Shown one piece after another: positions 47,215-58,938 of a stretch of 64,000 nt of DNA. The notes beneath the pieces are model-generated. The model was not told the origin of the DNA. It was given only the letters and a program-made list of their open reading frames with translations, and did not search any database. The DNA lies in NCBI GenBank assembly GCA_030765065.1, contig CM060980.1, positions 60,558,364 through 60,622,363 of the forward strand, given 5' to 3'. Numbering within the stretch: position 1 is the stretch's first letter; each line of letters opens with the position of its first letter. The stretch is from Deroplatys truncata (taxonomy: Eukaryota; Arthropoda; Insecta; Mantodea; Mantidae). A program made the position numbers and the translations under genes.

Positions 47215-47560
47215 AGTGGGATAGCTCAGGTGGTAACGTCTGTGACCTGCATTCGGGAGCACCCGGGGCCGATCAATCTGACCGGAGGATTTTTTGCCAT
47301 CTTATCTTCTAGTTTTCGAGGACGCGGGATCAAACCTGGCGCAGGGCGTAAATATCTTTAATATGGCTTCCTTTAGAAGGGAAAAAAAGCCGGTGGTCCC
47401 GTGTCGTAGATTTACGGCACGTAAAAGAACCTCAAGCCTGATAAAGAGGCCTCTGAGCAAACTTTGCGGTCTTTCACGCCCATTAAGAATGGGATGCTAA
47501 GAACCATAGTAGTTAAAGCACGTCTATAAATAGAAAAAGCTTAATTTAATTTATAGGAGG
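47215..47560 (+). mobile_element. tRNA-derived SINE, copy 3, with two tRNA-like heads
   Basis: The first head (about 47215-47283) reads GGGATAGCTCAGGTGGTAAC then GCACCCGGGGCCGATCAATC, an A box and a degraded B box. A second head follows (about 47295-47350) with CGCGGGATCAAACCTGGCG as its B box. The shared body then has GCCGGTGGTCCCGTGTCGTA, GTAAAAGAACCTCAAGCCTG and GGTCTTTCACGCCCA. The two clean copies at 5931 and 24600 have only the second head, so this copy is either dimeric or a SINE inserted behind another. Confidence 0.82.
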
Positions 47561-49187
47561 CATTTTGCGGTTTTCCTCGGTTGCTAGGCAAGTGATGCTT
47601 TGGATAATTTTATAAGCAAATTTTCATATCATCCATTTCATCGCTATATTTCATTTCCTTCTTCTTCACCCCTATACCAGGTATTGTGATATGCTAAGAT
47701 CCAGACTACTACTATGCTACTGACCCAAGACATTGGCTTGTAAGGCCTACAACGAGGAAGGTTACCAGTTTAAGAAGAAATAATACGCTACCTTGAAACA
47801 AAAAATAGGACATTCATTTCCTTGTTTCTCTCTCCGAGTTTGTGTGTGTGCACGCGCGCGCGTGTGGCATGCCAATTACTCCCCCCGAAGTGCAATATTT
47901 AACCCCAGAAGTATTACACGTATTCTTATGTGTAAAATACTATATCATAACAGTTTGCAAGCGTAATGTTTCTGAATCTATTGTTATTTAGAAAACGTCG
48001 ATAGTCTGAATACTTAAGAAACGGAATAAAATGTTCGTACTGTTATATCTGCACTACTCGACCAAGACATTATTGCATTTGACCTTGTGGACACCTGCAC
48101 GCGGAAGCCAGGCCAGCAAAGTACAGTTATACCTTAACCAGTTACCAGGGGAAACACTATACAGCCGTTTCAGGGACGTTTTAGTTAATGGTTGGAGACG
48201 CCTTTTGAAGCAGGTAGGGGTTTAGCTAGTGGAAGAAGCAATGTTTGACAAGTGAGGGATATAGACGCATGATAGAGTGTACGCGTCACGAGCGGCACGA
48301 GTTAGCATACTGTGTACCCCTCCCACCAGCTAAAACCTTACCTGGGAAATAAGCCACCCTACCCTCTAGCTAAAACGTTGTTGAGTAGACAGTAGTTGCG
48401 ATCATATTGCAAGCCCAAGGAAAGAGCATACATTTGTATATTTTAGTTATGTTTTAATGTTTTTATTTAACAGCCAAGAAAAAACGGTATTAACGGTTTT
48501 CAAAGTATATGTAAGTTGTGGTGAAGGTAGGAAAACGAGAGGGATGAGGAGAGACGGGGGAAGGAGAGCGCAAAAGAGATACGTTGAGAAAGGGAGAGAT
48601 AATGAGAAAGTGAAAGAGAAGAGCATAGTTTCCACATTTGACCCAATAATTCGAACAAGTTTCTCCTAAGAGGAGAGTTTCTATTCGAATTATTATTTAG
48701 TTATTGAATCGCTGACGATTGTTATTCAGATTGTTTGATGTTACACAACAAACATTTATAAGAATAATGTTTCCTTCATTCAGTTCGAATGTTCAAGAAA
48801 CTATAGTTATTGTCTTACATAACCCAGTCAGCATGCAAAACAGCATGGTTACGATCCCATAACAAGCTTAAGGAAGGAGCACAGGTTTGTGTAATGCCAA
48901 AAACTTTACCTACATTTTAAATTTTATTAACACCCAGAATATGCGGTTATATTATCCGTTTTCAAAACAACACATGACAACTTTCACAGAGTGAAGGACG
49001 GCGAAAGAATGAGTGGAATGGAGGACAAGGGTTAGGGAGTTTAAAAAAAGTGTAAAGGGAGACAGGGAACAAAGGAAAGAATAAAGAGGTGACAGAGAGG
49101 GAGGAGAATGAGAGAAGGGGAAATAGAGAAGAAATTTCACATTTAATGCAATAGCGGGTGCTTTGCTGTGGTTATTTTAGTTATATA
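47561..49187. other. No gene recognised; contains a diverged duplicated segment
   Basis: Segments around 48370-48680 and 48835-49160 share order and motifs: a GCGATC/ACGATC start, AAGGAAAGAGCA/AAGGAAGGAGCA, ACGGTTTTCAAAG/CCGTTTTCAAAA, GTGAAGG then a long purine-rich tract, then TTTCCACATTTGA/TTTCACATTTAAT. A GC-rich simple repeat GTGCACGCGCGCGCG lies at 47850. The 64-codon frame at 48031 is unremarkable. Confidence 0.45.
48370..49160. repeat. Two diverged copies of a ~320-bp segment with purine-rich core
   Basis: Copy 1 (about 48370-48680) and copy 2 (about 48835-49160) are direct repeats recognisable through shared landmarks. Their cores are 100-140 bases of nearly pure purine on the plus strand (48527-48625 and 49000-49135), which translate to Arg/Glu/Lys-rich noise. 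The class is unknown. Confidence 0.5.
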
Positions 49188-50631
49188 CACTGCTGTTTGT
49201 GAAATTTGCAACACCAAGAAGGAAATGCATGAATTCAATGAAGTTAATACCACAGATTAGGTACATGACAAGTAAAAACTGATAAACGTTTTAAATCTGT
49301 ACATGGCCTTTAAGCCCTAATATTCAGTATTTGGTGTGGCCTCCATGCTTTGCAATTAGAGCTGTTATACGCCGTGGCGTTGAATATATTTCATAACAAC
49401 AATAAATTAATTTTCTTAACTTAATTATTTTATATATTAAACTCTATAGGGTCTTTTCCTCCCTACCGTTCTAGTCCCTAAGGTTCTGAATAAGTTCCTG
49501 AGGGATTTCCCTTTACGCAGTTTGTATTCGAGCCCACAAATACGTGACACTGGTTACTGGAGAACCGCGACGCACCAGGTGCCGACCAATGGGCGACATG
49601 TCAGCCGAACGTGCAGGCCAGGGAAGCAATGGTACCCTTCGCTCTTCGAAGAAGGCTTATACATTCCTCGCAATATGTGGCCGGGCATTGTCCTATTGAA
49701 ATGTGGCCTGTGGAGATTCCTGAAGCAGGGGGAGTATCTCAGGCTCTACAACCAGTTAGGTACGGGTTGCTGTTCAAAGTGCTCTTAATTCGTAGGAGGC
49801 GAGATCGGTTGTTGTAACCAAAAGCGCCCCAAACCATCACACCTGGTATTTGTACGCTATGCCGCTTAACAATGCAGCCCTCCAGGTTGCGCTCACCACG
49901 GTACCGTAGGACACGTTGAGCGGAACTCGTCCGAAAAGACTACATTTTGCCACTCAGCACCCCAGTGACGGTGTTCATGAGCCCATTGCAGTCGGAGGAG
50001 CTTGTGGTTTTTGGACAATGGAATTCGACGTAATGGCATGCATGCAATTAGTCCATTCTGAAGCAAACGGCGACGAAACCTTGATGCAGACAAGTTCACA
50101 CCTGTTGCAGTGCTCCAGCGTCGAGCCAACACTGTGGATGAAGCTGTACGGTCCGTTATGGCCATGCGGACAAGATGACGGTCGTCTCGTGCTGTTATCT
50201 GTTCCGTGGTCCAGTACCCGCTCTTCGTTGCGTACGACCTTCATCTATCCACTACTTCTACACACGCATCACTGTCGTAGCAGCATACCCTGTACAAGCT
50301 GAAATGTCACGATATGACAAACCCGCTTCCCGGAGACCGATTATTCGGTCAGTTCGAACTCACTCACATGCCGATATGGCTCTCTTTGACGTCGTGAGGC
50401 ATATTGGCAGTCACTTTATTGTGTCCACCTTGTTTGACAGCTCTGCACTGACAACACTGGGCAGACTAACCTTGTCGGACCGACACGAGAGAGCTCAGGC
50501 TCGGCCTACGTGTACCGCATTTCTCTGCAAGTCTATTCACTTATTGCTTGCACACTCTTCTACACTTCCACCAAGTTTGGAGTTATTCGGGAAATTCCTT
50601 CTTGGTGTTGCAATTTTCACAAACGGCAGTG
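49188..50631 (-). mobile_element. Tc1-like element with intact terminal repeats
   Basis: The left end CACTGCTGTTTGTGAAATTT and right end (reversed) CACTGCCGTTTGTGAAAATT match over about 38 bases, and TA flanks both (49186-49187 and 50632-50633). At 1.44 kb it is close to full Tc1 size (about 1.6 kb). The gene is on the reverse strand. It looks the best bounded DNA transposon in the window. Confidence 0.9.
49500..50560 (-). pseudogene. Tc1 transposase, frameshifted
   Basis: Reverse-strand pieces from N to C: DHGTDNSTRRPSSCPHGHNG (second helix-turn-helix region), MAITDRTASSTVLARRWSTA, LSASRFRRRLLQNGLIACM, PLRRIPLSKNHKLLRLQWAH, then WGAEWQNVVFSDEFR (first catalytic Asp in SDE) and IPGVMVWGAFGYNNRS. 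Frame changes separate the pieces, and the N-terminal start and the DDE C-terminal half are degraded. It is typical of arthropod Tc1 and certainly inactive. Confidence 0.88.
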
Positions 50632-50633
50632 TA

Positions 50634-51499
50634 TAAACGGTTAGGCGTGTTTCTGTGACGCCATCTGGATACTATAGTACGAAGTCCAAAGAGATCAGTG
50701 AACAACTGTTTTAAAGTAAGTAGTGCTATGCTTATAATTAAATGGTTACACGGTACGGGGAGGGCGACTAAATGGCAAAAATTGCCAAAAAAATAGCTGT
50801 TTTACTTTTTTGTGAAGTCTTAGTGATTGGAATTTCCTAATTAATTTTATATATGTTTTATTATCCATATATAGTACTTATAGTTTAAATGTATTTTTAA
50901 AATGCTACTGCATGTGCATTATGAATTCTGTACCATTTCAAATAAAGAAAAACAAAATCATAACTTCTAAACGCTTCGGAATAGAGTGCTAAACTTTGGC
51001 CATGTTTTAGAAGTTTTGCTCGACAAATTGGTACTTCTATTATGCAGGTTTTGCTATGAATTTTTCATGAATGAACGTCTTCACAGAAACTTTGAAGACA
51101 TCTAAATTAAATGTTAGGAGGATAAAAACAACCTCTAAGTGCTTTTGTGGATCTAATTTGGTGTTAATTACACGGTTCGTTATTTAAAAAGAATAATTGA
51201 TTATAAATCTTAATACAAATCTGTATGCTTAAGAGAATAACTAACCTTAATAAACAAACGTATTGTATAAAAGTAGATCAATTAGTTTAGAGGGCATGTA
51301 TCCACCTCCTGTAAAAATTTCGGCTTGATATATTAAATATCTTTTAATATTTCCGTTAACAGTTATTAACCACTATGCTTTCAAAGAAGCTTCCTATATA
51401 TATATATATATATGCTTGATCTTATATCTTGTATACTCTTTGCATAGCCCGGTGAGAAACAAAGGAACGGACATAATATTTAAGAAATGTGTAGCTCGA
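50634..51499. other. No recognised gene
   Basis: AT-rich, with a short (AT)n run near 51395-51413. A phrase AATCATAACTTCTAAACGCTT near 50958 loosely recalls the HINE core but does not extend. Confidence 0.35.
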
Positions 51500-51830
51500 A
51501 AACTACAGAATTGTTTTATAAACGCTAAATCTTTAAGAATATAATTTAACAAAAACTGCACAATTTAATAGGCTCTAAATTTCTTTTGAAGTAAGTTTTT
51601 CTATACCTGTCATGGTTTCACACGTATACAAAATTCAATCAGAAGAAGTGACTTCAGAGATAGAAAACTCAAATATAAATGCTATTCCTTATGTCAATGT
51701 ATCAAACATACAATATTAGAATCCAAACCATTAGTATTGGAAAATGAAAAATGTCAAAGACTATGTGAAGAGTAGTTGAGGAGGGGGAGATTTTCTTGAA
51801 ACTCTTAGCATCACAGCCTTTAATAAAAAA
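51500..51830 (-). mobile_element. Very old HINE fragment
   Basis: On the reverse strand the order of landmarks is kept: GTATACAAAATTCAATCAGA, GAGATAGAAAACTCAAATA, ATGTATCAAACATACAATAT, GTGAAGAGTAGTTGAGG and ATTTTCTTGAAACTCTTAGC. It is interrupted at 51831 by a younger HINE. Confidence 0.55.
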
Positions 51831-52395
51831 TCTGATGTGTTACACTCACATGATGTTCTCTACTCTTGTACAAACTATTTTTACAAACGCTTATTCTCCA
51901 TATGCTTCATGTTAATCGAGATATCGAGATGTTAATCTTATTGCTAATTTTCTTGTAGATGCAAGGGGAATTGGTATGCTTTAAGCGATACTCAAATATT
52001 TTAAGAGCTGGTTGTTATGTGAAGTATTCCATTCTCTTTGCATTACCAGGACATAAAAAAATGAATAACGAATTCCCATTTGAGAAAAAGTATAAGTATT
52101 GGAAAATTTAAGGGAATAACAAGCAATATCTCGAAAATGGTTCACTCAAAAAAAATGTATATGACATAAATTGTGTATTTTAACGCGATCTATCTCTTAT
52201 GTTTTACCAATTATGCAAAAGTTGTTCACAATGAAGAATACTTTTGAAGACATTCCCAGAAAATTCAAGATATACATTTTATTTATCATGAAAGTATCTT
52301 AAATATATGATACTCTACTCAAAATCGTTAGAGCCATTTTTGAGAAAATAAAAATTTTCGAAAAATGTTCCATGTAAATGGTAATCTTGAGTTAG
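51831..52395 (-). mobile_element. Younger HINE, 3' half only
   Basis: It starts after an A run with TCTGATGTGTTACACTCACA and GTTCTCTACTCTTGTACAAA, continues through AAGCAATATCTCGAAAATGG and CAGAAAATTCAAGATATACA, and stops after CATGTAAATGGTAATCTTGA. The 5' half with the microsatellite is missing. Confidence 0.82.
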
Positions 52396-52410
52396 CAATA
52401 ACATAATTTA

Positions 52411-52518
52411 TGAAAACGTTTATCTCGATTAACTTGAAATAAATGGAGAATAAGGTCTGTAAAAATAGTTTAACAAGAGTAGAGAAGGTCATGTGAGTGG
52501 AACACATCAGATTTTTTG
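52411..52518 (+). mobile_element. HINE 3' tip fragment
   Basis: AAAACGTTTATCTCGATTAA, GAGTAGAGAAGGTCATGTGA and GTGGAACACATCAGATTTTT are the last 110 bases of a plus-strand copy, arranged tail-out relative to the minus-strand copy just before it. Confidence 0.8.
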
Positions 52519-54814
52519 ATATTTGATTACTTACACATAAATTTTGAGAAGATAAAATTTATGTGATAACACAATTTGACTAATGAACCTCTGCTGCAGA
52601 TTTCTTCCAAAAGCACTCAGATTACTGACAGTTCATGTTGCTGTGAAAGTTTGTTTAATTTTCCCCAAGTTCGTAGCTATAATATGAATGTAAGTTAATA
52701 TATCAGACATTAATTTTAAGGGAAAATGTAGGTCAAAGTCACACTAAATATTGAATTTACAACTGATCATAAACTTTAGTAAAGTTTGAAATTTTGTTGG
52801 GTGCTTTAGAATAATTGCTGAAAATTCCAAAATGATCTCAGAACTTTTGCTTTACATGATGTCGAATTATAAACTGTTATAATTTAATCTGACATTTCTG
52901 GAGATAAGGAACTATTGTACATATGGAACTGATCATTTTCACAGTTTCACTGCATTATATGTAACAAAATTTCTGCAGGCATATTTTTAAAATGATGATT
53001 GTTTAGTTTTTAAGAAAATAAAAAATTGTAGTATTAATTAATTTTTAAAAACTATCACTCGCCTCCACGATAGATACTGCAACTTTATATTTAGAAACCA
53101 GTCTGGAAGGAATTTTTCATTTTTAAACGATAAATAACTGTAAAATCTCAGATTTACTCTATTGCAACACATGCTAAATGCTAATATTTAATTCTACCTC
53201 TAAAACAGCCAATGAAGTTATTCTTGCCTCTTGAAACTATATTGCTACGTCTGCTCACAGTTTCTAATACATAAAAGAACCATTCCTGTACTTTGAGCGC
53301 ATAGATTTATAAAACTAGGTAAATGTATAGTGGCTGAAAAACAAAATGGGGCGTAGCATTGTGCAGGCTGGGCCTCATTAAACTTTAAAACCCAGTAGAC
53401 TAATAATTTGACTATAAAGTTTTGTGGAGATATCCCCAAGACTGCATTCTTAATTTTGTATCCTTTTTGAAAATTGTGAAATTGGTTAATTTTCAACCTA
53501 CTGGTATCCACACAAGGTAGATATTCCATTGGGCAGAAAGTTTTGGTTTCGCAAGATTTCATATGGGAAGAGAAAAACAGGATTTTTGGTAAGAGGTTCG
53601 TGCTATCATATCACCGCCCTAAGTGTTACTATGGAAAAGAGACAAACTAGGTACTTCACGGAAAACTGGGGGGAGGAAAAGGGCTCCTTATTCTTCTTCC
53701 ACTTCTTTGGGCCGCGTTCACTTCGAGTTTCGTACACGTCACATATTTCAAAGCCCTCCCCAAGGTTTTTATTGCCAATAAAAAAGTTCTCCTGACGATT
53801 ATAATTCTTATTGTTATCAGGAAGGTCCTCCCCTCCATCTTCCCACCCCCGTGAATATGCGAGAGGAACAAAATTATAAGTTTATGTACGACAAGAGAAT
53901 GAGAAAGCCAGCTAGTGAAGTAACTAGCATGAAGAGAGACGTCGAAAGAAAGAGAAGAACATGTTGAGAATAGTGAAGGAAGACCTATGAGGGAGCCAGA
54001 GACTTTCATAATTACTTTTTTTGGACTTTCTCAGTTATCGATAATCATAAATCCTTATTATCTTACCAAGAATGCAGAATTTATTATATATTTTCTTTCT
54101 TTTTAAATGAACCAAAGAGGGGAAGAGGATGGAACGAAGAGGCTTGGGAATTGTTATACCTCTCTATTTTCTTTACCATTTGACGCAGGTAAGCGAAAAA
54201 AATTGTTACAGAATTCAAATTAGGTTTAGAGTTATGATATTGCACCACGTTATGGCCAGGGAAGAAATATTAAAACTGGAAAATTATAACAGTCTGCAGT
54301 AAAAGCGGTATTCAAAATATAATTTATTGCTTCTGGAAGCGGCGTTCCTCACGAAAATTAATTCATCGTTAGCTCCCTATCGGGTACAAAATGCAATGTA
54401 TTTCCTTCCAAGGGTGCGCATCATCCAACAGTCGATGAAGTCGGTATTATTCAGTATATGTAAGGGATGAGATGAACTTTAAGCTGGGGAGACAAATATT
54501 GATGCAAGTGCTGATAGATTTTTATTTAAAAATGCAAATGTTTATAATTACTTAATATTAACAAGGAAACCTTTTTTACTAAAAACTCTTTTTATTCAAC
54601 TGTTATACACTGCAAATCTTACAGTGCTGATAAAGATTATAAAGGAATTCTATTTTAGAAAAAAATGTTTGGTCGATTTAGGACATTTTCTGTTTTTATA
54701 AATGCAGATGCGAGTGCTTAAAATGAAATTTAGGAAGGGTAACCAGATCTAAAACAAAACTATTTGTCTTAGTGAGATAACAGCATCAAGAGTAACAATA
54801 ATAATAAATAATTC
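52519..54814. other. 2.3 kb with no recognised gene
   Basis: Two overlapping frames at 53245-53795 (105 and 88 codons on opposite strands) show no motif. TCCTGA and TCAGGA form a short inverted repeat at 53791-53823. The 53650-54000 region is richer in purine/pyrimidine bias, with a phrase similar in style to the 48.5-kb repeat. Confidence 0.35.
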
Positions 54815-55265
54815 AACGACAGAACACCAGAAAATTTAATATTTTGGATGTGAAATTGGAAACATAAAAAAGGAAGATGTACAAAATTAAATTAAATTCA
54901 ACTATTCAATTATTAATGTGGAACAATCAAATATTTTTGATTGCTAAACAAAGCTAGAACGAGAATAATCTTTGGATGTTTTAGAGTATTAACTGTACAA
55001 TCTCTTTTGTCATTAAATAGATAAGAGTCCGCAGAGATGCAATTCTTGGGAATGGTGTTAGACCATCAAAGAATAGACAGAAAGAAAAATGAAGAAATTA
55101 GGAAACAGTTAAATATTCCACCTAAATGAGAAAATAAAACAGTATCAAAACTTATATTACAAACACATTTTAAGAATGAAAGACCATAAACTCCCCTTAA
55201 AGGCGTATATATACACCTACAGAGGATGTCCATCAAAGAGATGGATGGTTCAAGGAGACCTTAAG
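54815..55265 (+). mobile_element. LINE C-terminal fragment (RTE/BovB-like pattern)
   Basis: Broken frames give LGCEIGNIKKEDVQNKI-like sequence, matching the FKYLG-x5-DLQNKI motif after the reverse transcriptase. These are followed by EMQFLGMVLDHQRIDRKKNE and EIRKQLNIPPK and an ending GCPSKRWMV. This is the EMRFLR...R(D)R-x-NE-x-IR...GRP-x-KRW pattern of LINE C-termini. Many stops. The upstream catalytic part is not present. Confidence 0.65.
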
Positions 55266-56053
55266 TATAGGTCGGAACAGGCCAACAGACCTAAAGTGTG
55301 TTGCTCATGATTATGATGATGCTGTTATAGGAAGAGCTATAATAAAGGTATGGGGTAAAAAAGAATATAAATATCTTCAGAATCACGCTATATGAACTGA
55401 AATTTCAATTACATTCTTCGAATTCGTCATAATATGTAATTTAACTTCATAGATCTTAATGCAAAGAATATTGTTGAAAAGCGCGATACAAGGAGGGGCA
55501 ACTGGTTGGATGTTGAATGTAGTATATGACTAATGATCCAAATGGATAATTGTGATACACAATGTAAAACATCAATAGGAATTAGCCAAAGTAAGATAGA
55601 AATAAGTAAAATAGCTTTAAGTTTGAACCCCAGATACATATTTCTGCTCTCCAATTCATAACATGGAATTAAATCATCTATTTAGTTTGATTCGTGCTCT
55701 CGTGGAAATCTAGTATATTTAAAATTCCACTAAAATCTTAAGCCAATGCACTGGTGAAATTGGGGAAAATTCTGCATTCCTTTTGTTTTTATTATGTTTA
55801 TACTGCATGCTTTTCCTTGGAGCCTTTGATTTACTAATATCGGCAAATTTTGTACTCTGTGTGGCCTTTTAAATACTCCTGTATATACGCAGTATTTTAA
55901 TACACATTACAAGTTTAACTTTTGTTTTTCTCGAAACTTTTTCTCAGAATTTTTCATTGCTTAAAATGCTCCACGCCTGAAAAGTTTTAATTGATTAACT
56001 GCTAATTTTCAGTTAACCTTCATGAATGATTGCTTAAGAGACTCACATAGCCG
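55266..56053. other. No recognised gene
   Basis: A trailing ATGATTATGATGATGCTG phrase follows the LINE fragment and may be its 3' simple repeat. Otherwise featureless. Confidence 0.35.
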
Positions 56054-56870
56054 TTTTTACTTTCTCTACCACGTACATGGTAGGTAGAGAAGGTATTGCA
56101 TTCCAACTAAAAATTCGATATCGAGATTTCACCGGAAATATAAGTTTTTATTCTCCCTTAATAAATAATTTAAAATAATAATTTTTAGAAAAATGTCAGT
56201 GTGTGTATGTGTATATGCGTGCGTGCCCTTGTGTGTGCTTTGTGTGTGTGTGACTGTGAACAGCATAATTGAAATATAAAAATTCGTATAAATACCAAAC
56301 TTGGTATTTAGGTTCAATATCTTCCAAAGTTTTGACAAAGATTTGCAACAAAATGCGTTCACACCGAACTACCCTTTACAGAGAGGACTTTCGAAATCTT
56401 TTTATTATCTGACAAATGGCTCTAACAGTTTTGATTAAAATTCATATATTAAAGATATTTACATGAAAAATAAAATATATATCTTGAATTTTCTGGGAAT
56501 AGCTTGTGAAGTCCTCTCATTTTAAGGAATTTTGTATAATCTTGTGTAACCGGCAAACGTTAAACGAGAGGAAAACAGACTACACAACAATGTGGATCTC
56601 TTTAAAACACAGTTTATTTCAAATAAGCCTTTATGACACCAGCCATTTCCAAGATATCCATTATTAATCGTTCTAACTGATAATCTAAAACATTTGCTAT
56701 TCCTTTTGTATCTTTAACGAAATGTTTAATGAACCTATATACAGAAAGGTTTATCTGGATTAAAATGAAGTAGATAGGGAAATAAAATTTAGTAAAAATA
56801 ATTCTATTTGTATACCTACTAATAAGCGATAGAGATTAGCGATAGTAATGTGAATATAACACAGATTTTT
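56054..56870 (+). mobile_element. HINE, complete, older subtype
   Basis: TTTTTACTTTCTCTACCACG, CGATATCGAGATTTCACCGG, a GTGTGTGTATGTGTATATGC microsatellite (56200-56255), GAACAGCATAATTGAAATAT, CTACCCTTTACAGAGAGG and GAATTTTCTGGGAATAGC. The 3' end has TACCTACTAATAAGCGATAG and GTAATGTGAATATAACACAG plus ATTTTT. The 3' subterminal repeat is degraded. Confidence 0.85.
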
Positions 56871-57227
56871 AAATGTATAATTAAGTAATTTTATTAAACA
56901 TTTTTATAGCTTAATTTTCATATATATTTTCATGAGCAAAGTATGAGACACGATGATCATGATTATTATTCACGATGCAACTCTATTTTAAATTTATCAC
57001 AATTTAGATTAAGTAAGACTGTTAAATCGTATTCATATTTTGTTCTTAAATGCTACAATACATAACCAGATAACATTAAGTGTATAAAAATAGGAGGAGA
57101 TATATAGATTAGGTATGCAAAAGGCTGACTACAAATCGTTTATATGTTCTTGAGCAGTTTTAGGTTTAAGTACTTGTGATATAATGTCTTAAAGCTTTCT
57201 TTTTCTGTCATGTCTATATTGGAAATT
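56871..57227. other. Spacer between HINE and solo LTR E
   Basis: No feature. The last four bases (AATT, 57224-57227) would be the left target duplication of LTR E. Confidence 0.35.
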
Positions 57228-58218
57228 TGAAGCAGTATTTTTAACACTTAAATGATTTCAGTCAAATTATATAATATAAAAAATAATAACAGCCCGCCTT
57301 AAAGCCATATGTGTATGTAAAAATATATAAAAAGTGTATATTATGGTCGTTGTATACGTTTATATTATTGTATACATGTAATAATGTTATGCGAATGTAT
57401 TACGTAATCTAATAATGTAGGAGCTGTGAGAAATAGCTCAAAAGTTGCTAGCAATGAGGTAACAATGAGGTAAACTTGAGGCAATAATGAGTAAGAAAGT
57501 TTAGTAATGTTACTAGTCATAATTAGAGCAACAATAGTGTAATAAATAGCCAATCAATAACCATAAAAAAGCTTTAGTTAAATGAAGGTATTCTATTGGT
57601 GTAGGATTAGCCAATCAGAAACTGAAATATAGCAAAATTTACAAATTTAAGCGGTAGAAATCAAGTCAGTTGCTTGTAGACAGCGCTCATAACTGGACGC
57701 GTTGGTTGTAGATAGTGTTCCTAACCGGACGCGAGATGCGTCCTCCAGAAATTTAATACATATTCATTGTGAGACGAAAAATAGCTTACATGTTAAAAAT
57801 TGCAAGTAATTAACAAAAAATTCCCATAGCTCTCTATAACAGTGTAGTGTTATTTAAATCGTGCCAAGCATTACTAAAAGGAGTGAAGTAAAATTATAAT
57901 CTGTGTAAGCCTACATTCTTCAGTCGCACAGCTCCCTGCTAAGACATTCATGTCTCTAAAAATATATAAATACTGACGCAGCCGAAGCAAACATAAATAT
58001 ATAATATTTAAAGAAACGGTCAAAATTACAAAGTTAATATTTTAAACATTTTTGGGGGAAAGGCCACCGAAAAGTACATCTTGGGACGAAGGCTACCGGA
58101 AACTTTTTACCATACGTGCGGTTGCAACTACTTCAAGTTCGGCTCCCCAACATAAGAACTACAATACAACTCTTACTTCAAATCGACTTTCCATACGTGT
58201 AGCAACAAAACTACTTCA
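57228..58218 (+). mobile_element. Solo LTR, family 1, copy E (complete)
   Basis: It begins TGAAGCAGTATTTTTAACAC and ends ACAAAACTACTTCA at 58218. The flanking tetranucleotides are AATT and TTTT, so the target duplication has decayed or this boundary is off by a few bases. It shows CCAATCA boxes near 57551 and 57613, an initiator region GTCAGTTGC near 57665, and two U5 units around GAAAGGCCACCGAAAAG and GAAGGCTACCGGAAAC (58058-58103). The frame 58052-58366 is an artefact of this repeat. Confidence 0.82.
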
Positions 58219-58880
58219 TTTTGACACTGTGAGCCAGTTTCCCTTCCCACTACACTTTATTTACACGAGCTATCAAGGTTGCACTGAGCAGCATCCTTCG
58301 TCTCCCAGTTCAGCATACGCGATCAAGACAGCGAAACAGAAGTCGCTGTATCACCGTATTGGCTGATCTTTTGCCAATTATATGACGACAGCATTGGGGT
58401 GTCGACAATTGGAACTACTCACCTCCTCCAGATTTTCGTGAACTGCACGTATGAAGAAGGAAGGCAGACGCAGAGAGACCGGTATAGAGGTAGAACATGA
58501 TCGGGACAGCACAAGGTCCTTTTCCAAATTTTCATTCCACATGTTCTTGTGAGTGAACTAAAATTTAATTAATTGCGAGATGGCACCGAGTCGGGAGAAA
58601 AGCAAACAGAATTTGAGTTTCTCAAAGAGGCCAGTTTATAACGCTGTGAAGGATGTTTTAGTGACTGTTAAGTTTGCAAAGTTTAAGGATTGTTATTAGA
58701 GTCAAAGTCACATAGCCTATGTTGAATTCTGATAATATTTGTCAATACAAATACAACTCAACAGCCATAATAGGAGAACATTGTGTAGCATTTTTGAAAA
58801 CTACGTGAGTAGATATTGTTACTAAACATGAGCGTTGGTGAGCTTGTTCTCGGAAAATTACATGTTCAAGTGAAGCAAGC
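58219..58880. other. No recognised gene
   Basis: Unclassified sequence between the solo LTR and a microsatellite. Frames are short. Confidence 0.3.
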
Positions 58881-58883
58881 AAA

Positions 58884-58884
58884 T

Positions 58885-58925
<41 letters not shown>

Positions 58926-58938
58926 CATACATACATAT
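58884..58938. repeat. Compound (AC)n-(AT)n-(CATA)n microsatellite
   Basis: About 26 bases of AC alternate into about 18 bases of AT and then CATA units. Confidence 0.95.

Noticed and set aside
53245-54009. Opposed open frames of about 90-117 codons
   Set aside because: No motif, skewed composition, and mutual overlap on opposite strands; probably chance.
57228-58218. Exact target duplication for solo LTR E
   Set aside because: The flanks read AATT and TTTT. They agree at only two positions, so I do not claim a duplication for this copy.
28673-58218. LTR D and LTR E as long terminal inverted repeats of one 29-kb giant transposon
   Set aside because: Each has its own flanks and D has its own 4-bp duplication. 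The same element occurs alone at 1601 and 10235, so these are independent solo LTRs.
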